Shown one piece after another: positions 1 through 7,487 of a stretch of 7,487 nucleotides of DNA. Under the pieces are notes generated by a model that was given only the letters and a program-made list of their open reading frames with translations, was not told where the DNA came from and ran no database searches. How positions within the stretch are numbered: the stretch's first letter is position 1; every line of letters begins with the position of its first letter. The position numbers and the translations under genes were made by a program. The stretch is from CAZIAK01 sp964537035 (GTDB lineage Bacteria > Planctomycetota > B15-G4). The DNA lies in contig CAZIAK010000093.1 of NCBI GenBank assembly GCA_964537035.1, forward strand, positions 1 to 7,487, read 5' to 3'.

Positions 1-147
1 GGGCCGCAAGCTGCTGAGAAGTGCAGGCTAGAGCGACCGCCAGCGAGGATGGGACAATCGCTGACCTGTTCGCTGCCTGAGTCGCGAGCCTCTCGTCGCT
101 GCCTGACCCGGGGCAAGGGCGCAGGACGCTGCCGACGATCTGACCGT

Positions 148-153
148 GAGGTG
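148..153 (+). promoter_or_regulatory. Ribosome binding site deciding the nnrD start
   Basis: GAGGTG lies 7 nt upstream of the GTG at 161. Three in-frame starts are possible: GTG 146, GTG 161 and ATG 176. Only GTG 161 has a purine-rich Shine-Dalgarno-like site at normal spacing, so it is preferred. An in-frame TGA at 104-106 rules out a longer protein or an N-terminal NnrE fusion. Confidence 0.5.
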
Positions 154-160
154 CGTGCCC

Positions 161-1072
161 GTGAAAGCTCTGCAAATGGCGACTCTTCCAGCGCGGCTGG
201 ACGACAGCCACAAGGGCAGCTACGGCACGGTGTTGATCATCGCCGGCTGTCGCAGCTACCCCGGCGCGGCGATCCTGGCGGCCCTGGGCGCGGGAAGGCT
301 CGGCGCCGGTCTGGTGCGCCTGGCCCTGCCTCAGGGCATCGTGCCCGAGGTGCTGCCCGCGGTGCCGTTCGCCACGGTGCTCCGTTGCCCGGAGACCGCC
401 GCTGGCGGGTTGGCGGCCGAGGCGAACGAACAGATTCTCGCCGCTGCCGCCGACGCGGACGCAGTGGTCATCGGGCCGGGCTTGGGCACCGAGGCACCAA
501 CCGGCGAGTTGGTCGACGCCGTGCTCTCCTCAGTGACAGCGCCGCTCGTCGTGGATGCAGACGCCTTGAACCTCTGCGCGACCGCGGGCTGCCCCCTGCT
601 AACCGAGCGCAATGGTCCGACAGTGATCACGCCTCACCCGGGCGAGTTCACCCGGCTCGCGGCAGCGCCCATGCCCGTGGGCGATGACGAGCGGGCCCGA
701 GCAGCCGCAGCCCTGGCCCATGAGTTGGGCGCGGTCGTCGTGCTCAAGGGACATCACACCGTGGTCAGCGACGGAGAACGCCTCTACCGCGAGACAGCTG
801 GCAACCCGGGCATGGCCACGGGCGGCATGGGCGATGTGCTGGCGGGAGCCATTGGAGCCGTGCTGGCCCGGGGTAATCTGAATGAGACCCAAACGCCCGA
901 GTGCGACGGCACCGCCGCAGCGCGCCGAGCCACCGCCTCGATGGCAGCGCTCGCCGTTCACCTCCACGCGGTCGCTGGCGACCTGGCAGCGGACGAGCTT
1001 GCCCAGGACGGCCTGCTACCCCAGGACGTAGCCGAACGCCTGGGCAGAGCGGCTCGGGAGCGCCAGAGCTGA
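161..1072 (+). CDS. nnrD: ADP-dependent NAD(P)H-hydrate dehydratase (NnrD)
   Basis: This cytosolic metabolite-repair enzyme dehydrates the S-form of damaged NAD(P)H hydrates back to NAD(P)H, using ADP in bacterial homologues. It has the ribokinase-like fold of the YjeF C-terminal family. With GTG 161 as residue 1, visible signatures are HKGSYGTVLIIAG near 17-29, the GPGLG loop, VDADALN at 131-137, TPHPGEF at 157-163, and the nucleotide/catalytic motif GNPGMATGGMGD at 214-225 with the catalytic Asp as its last residue. The tail resembles the usual family end (AVHLHAVAGDLAADEL ... DGLLPQDV). At 303 residues it is full length for a stand-alone dehydratase. The N-terminal NAD(P)HX epimerase domain (NnrE) found fused in many bacteria is absent, and an in-frame stop upstream excludes it. 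A terminator-like hairpin follows and the next gene has its own apparent promoter, so it is probably not co-transcribed with that gene. The family assignment is firm; the exact start is less so. Confidence 0.93.
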   Translation: MKALQMATLPARLDDSHKGSYGTVLIIAGCRSYPGAAILAALGAGRLGAGLVRLALPQGIVPEVLPAVPFATVLRCPETAAGGLAAEANEQILAAAADADAVVIGPGLGTEAPTGELVDAVLSSVTAPLVVDADALNLCATAGCPLLTERNGPTVITPHPGEFTRLAAAPMPVGDDERARAAAALAHELGAVVVLKGHHTVVSDGERLYRETAGNPGMATGGMGDVLAGAIGAVLARGNLNETQTPECDGTAAARRATASMAALAVHLHAVAGDLAADELAQDGLLPQDVAERLGRAARERQS

Positions 1073-1095
1073 GTAGAGCTTGATCCAGGGCCAGG

Positions 1096-1123
1096 GCCTG
1101 GGCGCGGCCAGCCCCGCCCAGGC
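1096..1123 (+). terminator. GC-rich terminator-like hairpin after nnrD
   Basis: GCCTGGGCG (1096-1104) and CGCCCAGGC (1115-1123) form a perfect 9-bp stem with a 10-nt loop, beginning 23 nt after the nnrD stop codon. No T-run follows (AACTCAAG), so this is not a canonical intrinsic terminator. It could still act as a terminator or as a 3' stability hairpin. A weaker CCAGG/CCTGG pairing at the 5' edge could compete with it. Confidence 0.45.
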
Positions 1124-1135
1124 AACTCAAGCGTA

Positions 1136-1171
1136 TCTTGCAAATTAGGAATGAAATCCTATTCTGCAAGA
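1136..1171 (+). promoter_or_regulatory. 36-bp palindrome: probable operator/promoter of the DUF4143 ATPase gene
   Basis: The arms TCTTGCAAATTAGGA (1136-1150) and TCCTATTCTGCAAGA (1157-1171) match as an inverted repeat at 13 of 15 positions around the 6-nt centre ATGAAA. The site is clearly AT-rich within a GC-rich window and ends one base before the ATG at 1173. TTGCAA (1138-1143) and TATTCT (1160-1165) resemble -35 and -10 boxes, each matching consensus at 4 of 6 positions, with a 16-nt spacer. A start 7-8 nt after that -10 would fall on or next to the ATG, giving a leaderless mRNA. This agrees with the lack of a Shine-Dalgarno site. The palindrome is directly visible. Its roles as promoter and binding site for a dimeric regulator are inferred. 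Confidence 0.55.
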
Positions 1172-1172
1172 C

Positions 1173-2315
1173 ATGGTTTCAAGAATCTATGCTCGCCGTG
1201 TTCGTGACAAGCTGCAGAAATTTCCAGCCGTGGCATTGGTGGGGCCTCGCCAATGCGGAAAGACGACGCTGGCTCAGCAGCTGAACGGCACCTATTTCGA
1301 TATGGAGACCGTGGGCAGTGAGGCCCGGCTCGATGCCGAGTGGGACAAGCTCGTGCAAGGCCGAAATCTCGTGGTCATCGACGAGGCCCAACAGGCGCCC
1401 GACGTGTTCTCTCGCTTGCGTGGGGCCATCGATGCCGACCGCAAGCGCAATGGACGCTTCCTGCTGCTGGGTTCTGTCTCACTCGACCTGATGACGAGCG
1501 TGTCTGAGTCGCTGGCCGGGCGACTCGGCCTTGTGCGCATGAGCCCCTTGATCCTCCCAGAACTCAAGGCGCAACAGATGGACAACCTCTGGCTGCGGGG
1601 CGGGTTTCCCGACGGCGGCGTGCTCTCCCCTGAGATGTTCCCGGAATGGCAACACGACTACCTCGAGCTGCTGGTGAGCAGAGATCTCCCCGCGTGGGGA
1701 GTCCCCGGAAAGCCGCAACAGATGATGCGTCTACTGGCCATGCTCGCCGCCATCCACGGCCAACCTCTCAACGCTTCACAGCTCGGTGCCTCGCTCGCCC
1801 TCGACTACAAAACTGTGCTGAGCCGCTGCGATGACCTGGAAGGCGCGTTCCTCATCCGTCGACTCCAGCCGTACTCCGCCAACATCAAGAAGCGGCTGGT
1901 CAAGGCCCCCCGCGTGTACTGGCACGACAGCGGCCTGCTGCACGGCCAGATGAACGTCGCCAGTCTCGACCAGCTCTATCAGCAACCGTGGCTGGGGCAG
2001 AGCTGGGAGGGCTTCGTCATCGAACAAACCCTGGCCTCCCTGTCCGCCGTCGGCAAGCGAACGCAACCGTTCTTCTTCAGAACGTCCGATGGCTACAAGC
2101 TGGATCTTGTCCTCGACTGGGGCAGTGAGCGCTGGGCCATCGAGATCAAGCTCACCTCGAACCCTTCCATTGAGACGATTGAACGACTGCACAAGACTGC
2201 CGACATGATCGACGCCCAGCGACGCATTCTCATCTGCCGGGTCGCGCGAAAGATCGAGAACGAACGGCTGCTGGTGATCAACCTGCCAGGGTGGCTCAAG
2301 TCCCTGACGGGGTGA
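1173..2315 (+). CDS. AAA_14 / DUF4143 family ATP-binding protein
   Basis: This is a predicted cytosolic P-loop ATPase of the AAA_14 plus DUF4143 architecture, whose biological role is not established. The Walker A motif is GPRQCGKTT (residues 24-32), Walker B is VVIDEAQ (67-73, D70-E71), a sensor-like strand is FLLLGSVS (96-103), and the ESLAGR motif (112-117) precedes the DUF4143 half. The C-terminal region has SWEGFVIEQ (277-285) and then D311-LVLD ... AIEIK, with E324 and K326. This D...ExK pattern is like the PD-(D/E)xK nuclease-fold regions often noted in these proteins. Its 380 residues match the usual length of about 380-420. ATG 1173 is the first ATG after an in-frame TGA at 1152-1154, and it gives the typical N-terminus (basic residues, then FPAVALVGPRQ). 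No ribosome binding site is visible, and a palindrome abuts the start. By eye it uses less GC-extreme codons than its neighbours, and such genes are sporadically distributed, so horizontal acquisition is plausible. No partner gene is adjacent. Confidence 0.9.
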   Translation: MVSRIYARRVRDKLQKFPAVALVGPRQCGKTTLAQQLNGTYFDMETVGSEARLDAEWDKLVQGRNLVVIDEAQQAPDVFSRLRGAIDADRKRNGRFLLLGSVSLDLMTSVSESLAGRLGLVRMSPLILPELKAQQMDNLWLRGGFPDGGVLSPEMFPEWQHDYLELLVSRDLPAWGVPGKPQQMMRLLAMLAAIHGQPLNASQLGASLALDYKTVLSRCDDLEGAFLIRRLQPYSANIKKRLVKAPRVYWHDSGLLHGQMNVASLDQLYQQPWLGQSWEGFVIEQTLASLSAVGKRTQPFFFRTSDGYKLDLVLDWGSERWAIEIKLTSNPSIETIERLHKTADMIDAQRRILICRVARKIENERLLVINLPGWLKSLTG

Positions 2316-2395
2316 CCTCTCCGGCATCGCCCGGTGTCCAGATAATTGGTCGCGATGTAGGCTCAGAGAAGCCACTTCGGTGCCAGACCATCACT

Positions 2396-2402
2396 GGGAG
2401 GA
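2396..2402 (+). promoter_or_regulatory. Ribosome binding site of the beta-helix protein gene
   Basis: GGGAGGA lies 6 nt before the ATG at 2409. It is a strong Shine-Dalgarno site and fixes the start of the secreted protein. The rest of the 93-bp gap after the DUF4143 gene shows no convincing promoter or hairpin. Confidence 0.7.
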
Positions 2403-2408
2403 TCTGGG

Positions 2409-2717
2409 ATGAAGAAGACCAACAGGCGCATGTTGTGCGCTGGCTGGGTTGCCATGCTCTCCTTGTCTGCAACGCTCAACGCCCAGACCACCTGGTACGT
2501 CGACCTTGATGCCACGGGCGCCAATGACGGCAGCAGCTGGAGCGACGCTTTCGTCGACCTGAAGAGCGGGCTGCTCTTCGCAGCGAGCGGCGACGCGATC
2601 CAGGTGGCCGAGGGCGCCTACACCCCTGACCAGGGCTCCCTGTTACGCACGGCGACGTTTGCTGTGAGCGGGCAGAGCGTGCTGGGCGAATCGCAGGAGT
2701 GGGCGCGCCGATCCTGA
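2409..2717 (+). CDS. Secreted beta-helix protein, N-terminal fragment (frameshifted)
   Basis: This is the first piece of one gene that runs to 3830. It starts with a Sec-type signal peptide: basic MKKTNRRM, a hydrophobic core (LCAGWVAMLSLSATL), and a likely cut after LNA (25/26). The mature start TTWYVDLDATGANDGSSW and VAEGAYTPDQG (66-76) are typical of the N-terminal cap of extracellular right-handed beta-helix proteins, in the choice-of-anchor Q / parallel beta-helix class. The frame is intact to about LG at 2682-2687 and then runs into a premature TGA at 2715-2717. Reading the next frame from about 2693 gives AGVGAP, and the frame after that from 2710 gives DPDLRDIDAFPT. Together these restore the expected family sequence, which implies two separate one-base losses near 2687-2692 and 2708-2710. 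These could be assembly errors or real inactivation. The protein would be exported, but its function is unknown and may involve adhesion or polysaccharide binding. Confidence 0.75.
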   Translation: MKKTNRRMLCAGWVAMLSLSATLNAQTTWYVDLDATGANDGSSWSDAFVDLKSGLLFAASGDAIQVAEGAYTPDQGSLLRTATFAVSGQSVLGESQEWARRS

Positions 2718-3165
2718 CCTGCGCGACATCGACGCCTTCCCCACCGTGCTCAGCGGCGACCTGCTGGGAGACGACGGCCCGGGCTTCACCAATCGCAGTG
2801 ACAACTGTTTTCACGTGGTGAGTTCAGGCGCTGGCCTGACCCTGGACGGATTGACGGTCCGTGGCGGCAACGCCGACGGTGCCGCGCCTGACGACTTCGG
2901 GGGCGGGCTGCACGTCAGCTCCGGGTCGACGGTTCTCGTCGACTGCACGTTCACCGACAACCAGGCCCTGCGCTGGGGCGGCGGAGCCAGCTGCTCGGGG
3001 AGCGGGGGTGACGCCCCGACAATCGACGGCTGCGACTTCCTGGCCAACGCGGTCGGGGGGCCACAGGCGACCTCGGCTGGTGGTGGCGGCGATGTCGTCA
3101 ACTGCACCTTCGTGGGCAACAGCGTGCCCGGCGGGCGTGGTGGAGGCTTGTATGCGAACACGGCG
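2710..3165 (+). pseudogene. Secreted beta-helix protein, central fragment up to the assembly gap
   Basis: This is the continuation of the gene starting at 2409, in a different frame and with no start codon of its own that makes sense. From 2710 it reads DPDLRDIDAFPTVLSGDLLGDD, then FHVVSSGAGLTLDGLTVRGG. Repeated beta-helix coils follow, with the pattern hydrophobic-x-(N/D)-C-x-F-x-x-N and glycine-rich turns: VDCTFTDNQALRWGGGA, IDGCDFLANAVGG and VNCTFVGNSVPGGRGGGLY. It is cut off by Ns after YANTA. An initiation at GTG 2746 is formally possible but would remove conserved residues and lacks a signal peptide, so it is best treated as part of the broken gene. It is labelled pseudogene for the frameshift; if the two indels are sequencing errors, it is simply the middle of an intact CDS. 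Confidence 0.7.
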
Positions 3166-3265
3166 NNNNNNNNNNNNNNNNNNNNNNNNNNNNNNNNNNN
3201 NNNNNNNNNNNNNNNNNNNNNNNNNNNNNNNNNNNNNNNNNNNNNNNNNNNNNNNNNNNNNNNNN
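3166..3265. other. Assembly gap (100 N)
   Basis: Exactly 100 Ns, the conventional filler for a scaffold gap of unknown size. It falls inside the repetitive beta-helix gene, where short-read assemblies often break. CACGGCG is present at both edges (3159-3165 and 3266-3272). Confidence 0.98.
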
Positions 3266-3266
3266 C

Positions 3267-3830
3267 ACGGCGAACATCGCCGGCCCACCACTCTTCGCCG
3301 ATCAGAACGGGCCGGACAATCAGCTGGGCAACGCAGACGACGACCTGAACCTGCTGCTCGGTTCACCTTGCATCGACACGGGCGATCCCGCCCTGCCGCT
3401 CGACCTCGATGGAACCGTCACCGACATGGGCGCCCTGGCCACAGCCCAAGACCCCGTGCCCCCGGTCTGGGTCGACCTTGGCTTCGCCCTGGCAGGCACT
3501 CCAGGGGACGCCGTCCTGGCGGGCTCCGGCGACCTCAGCGCCAACAGCACGGTGACCCTGTCGCTCAGCAACGCCAACCCGTTCTGGGTCGTCACCCTGG
3601 TCATGGGGGGCAAGCCGGTCTACGCCTGGTTCAAGCTGGGGACGTTCGTGCCCTTCCCCGATGTGATCATCCCCCAGACCACGGATGGCAGCGGACAGGC
3701 GTCGATCAGTGGCAACTGGCCCCCAGGGGTCCCCGCTGGCTTCACCATCTACTCCCAGTACTGGATCCAAGACCCCGGCGGCCCCATCGGCTGGGCTGCG
3801 AGCAACGGCTTGGCGGCGACCTCTCCCTGA
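3267..3830 (+). CDS. Secreted beta-helix protein, C-terminal fragment
   Basis: This is the last part of the gene starting at 2409, beginning at the gap edge without a start codon. It opens with TANIAGPPLFADQNGPDN and LNLLLGSPCIDTGDPA, the standard end of a choice-of-anchor Q type beta-helix (PLFAD ... GSPCIDAGD). It continues through LDLDGTVTDMGALA into a separate C-terminal module of about 119 residues from 3471: VDLGFALAG, GSGDLSANSTVTLSLSNA, FKLGTFVPFPD and SGNWPPGVPAGF, ending in QDPGGPIGWAASNGLAATSP. The strand-rich pattern suggests a compact beta domain. I recognise it as a recurring C-terminal domain of secreted planctomycete-type proteins, perhaps a surface-anchoring or sorting module, but I know no established function. 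The stop is the TGA at 3828-3830. An internal ATG at 3426 is unlikely to be a real start because coding signal continues upstream of it. Confidence 0.8.
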   Translation, partial: TANIAGPPLFADQNGPDNQLGNADDDLNLLLGSPCIDTGDPALPLDLDGTVTDMGALATAQDPVPPVWVDLGFALAGTPGDAVLAGSGDLSANSTVTLSLSNANPFWVVTLVMGGKPVYAWFKLGTFVPFPDVIIPQTTDGSGQASISGNWPPGVPAGFTIYSQYWIQDPGGPIGWAASNGLAATSP

Positions 3831-3872
3831 GCCGACTTTGGCCAGGGGCGCGGGCTTCGAGGCCTCTCTTGG

Positions 3873-3886
3873 GCCGCCTTCGCGGC
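3873..3886 (+). terminator. Possible terminator hairpin after the beta-helix gene
   Basis: GCCGC-CTTC-GCGGC forms a 5-bp GC-only stem with a 4-nt loop, 42 nt after the stop codon at 3830. No T-run follows. In such GC-rich DNA short stems arise by chance, so support is weak. Confidence 0.25.
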
Positions 3887-3955
3887 GCGGCTCTCCTGTC
3901 ACCGGCAGCCGGGGACGCAAGCCTCACTGACGGCAATTCTGGCCAGCGAGGAGTT

Positions 3956-3986
3956 TTGCGCCGACCTCGGTGTGATCCGGTATCCT
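3956..3986 (+). promoter_or_regulatory. Possible carB promoter
   Basis: TTGCGC (3956-3961) and TATCCT (3981-3986) are separated by 19 nt and resemble weak -35 and -10 boxes. Transcription would start about 45 nt before the GTG at 4039. TATCCT sits in the loop of a perfect 6-bp inverted repeat, ATCCGG (3975-3980) and CCGGAT (3990-3995), which could be a regulator site or chance. No leader peptide or known riboswitch is apparent. Confidence 0.25.
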
Positions 3987-4024
3987 GCGCCGGATTTCCT
4001 AGCCCTGCCCCAGACCTCGCCGCC

Positions 4025-4032
4025 GGAGAAGG
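4025..4032 (+). promoter_or_regulatory. Ribosome binding site of carB
   Basis: GGAGAAGG lies 6 nt before the GTG at 4039 and supports GTG as the start codon. The resulting N-terminus, MPRRDDIHRILIVGAGPI, is the normal one for this family. Confidence 0.75.
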
Positions 4033-4038
4033 CTCACC

Positions 4039-7308
<3,270 letters not shown>

Positions 7309-7347
7309 TCCGACCTATTCGCGGAGTTCGTCGCGAGAGCGTGGTTG

Positions 7348-7365
7348 CGCCTTCGTGGCAAGGCG
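7348..7365 (+). repeat. Left local hairpin in the terminal element
   Basis: CGCCTT (7348-7353) pairs with AAGGCG (7360-7365) over a 6-nt loop. It uses bases of the long inner stem, so the two folds exclude each other. Confidence 0.4.
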
Positions 7366-7375
7366 GAGGGCGCGA

Positions 7376-7402
7376 TGGCACCGGAGGCGGGGTGCCACCC
7401 CG
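7376..7402 (+). repeat. Central hairpins in the terminal element
   Basis: TGGCACC (7376-7382) pairs with GGTGCCA (7391-7397) as a perfect 7-bp stem with an 8-nt loop. Alternatively CGGGGT (7388-7393) pairs with ACCCCG (7397-7402) around GCC. The two share bases and would compete. Confidence 0.45.
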
Positions 7403-7414
7403 TTGAGGATGGCA

Positions 7415-7439
7415 TCGTGGACTCCAACGCAGTCCACGA
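7415..7439 (+). repeat. Right local hairpin in the terminal element
   Basis: TCGTGGACT (7415-7423) and AGTCCACGA (7431-7439) form a perfect 9-bp stem with loop CCAACGC. Its 3' arm overlaps the right arm of the long inner stem, so it is an alternative to that stem. Confidence 0.5.
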
Positions 7440-7487
7440 AGGCGCAACCGCGTTCGCAGCAGGAGTCCGTGAATAGGTCGGACTAGC

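Noticed and set aside
2..31. Possible tail of an upstream gene (reads GRKLLRSAG, then TAG)
   Set aside because: Only nine residues are visible and no family can be recognised; in GC-rich DNA such a short open stretch carries no weight.
49..687. Long open frame on the plus strand overlapping nnrD
   Set aside because: Its translation is dominated by Arg, Gly and Ala with no domain signature, as expected for an out-of-frame reading of GC-rich coding DNA; nnrD has clear family motifs in the other frame.
2687..2717. Programmed ribosomal frameshift in the beta-helix gene
   Set aside because: There is no slippery heptamer, and two separate shifts would be needed; sequence error or mutation is simpler.
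3902..3912. CCGG-CAG-CCGG mini-hairpin in the carB upstream region
   Set aside because: A 4-bp stem from a self-complementary tetramer is expected by chance at this GC content.

Overview
This is a GC-rich bacterial window, about two thirds G+C by eye, read almost entirely from the plus strand. It looks like a draft or metagenome assembly, because it contains exactly 100 Ns and one gene with two apparent one-base deletions. The best taxonomic hint is the secreted beta-helix protein at 2409-3830. It ends in a roughly 120-residue module (VDLGFALAG ... GPIGWAASNGL) of a kind I associate with Planctomycetota and similar environmental bacteria. That placement is an inference from memory, not a search result.

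Layout. Positions 1-160 hold no gene I can name, apart from a Shine-Dalgarno-like site. 161-1072 encodes a stand-alone ADP-dependent NAD(P)H-hydrate dehydratase (nnrD), followed by a GC-rich terminator-like hairpin at 1096-1123. An AT-rich 36-bp palindrome (1136-1171) then abuts the start codon of an AAA_14/DUF4143 ATPase (1173-2315) of unknown role, probably a horizontally mobile gene. 2409-3830 is one secreted right-handed beta-helix protein, now in three pieces: a signal-peptide fragment, a beta-helix fragment two frameshifts away, and a C-terminal fragment beyond the N gap. After a 208-bp intergenic region with a possible promoter, 4039-7308 encodes a complete carbamoyl-phosphate synthase large subunit (carB). 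The window ends in a 184-bp imperfect inverted-repeat element (7304-7487) whose left end includes the carB stop codon.

The genes do not form an obvious pathway. nnrD (metabolite repair) and carB (pyrimidine and arginine biosynthesis) are housekeeping genes; carA is not in the window. The DUF4143 ATPase and the beta-helix protein are accessory genes lying between them. The most interesting non-coding signals are the terminal MITE-like element, with 17-bp perfect ends that begin and finish in CTAG, and the palindrome that may be both promoter and operator for a leaderless DUF4143 mRNA.
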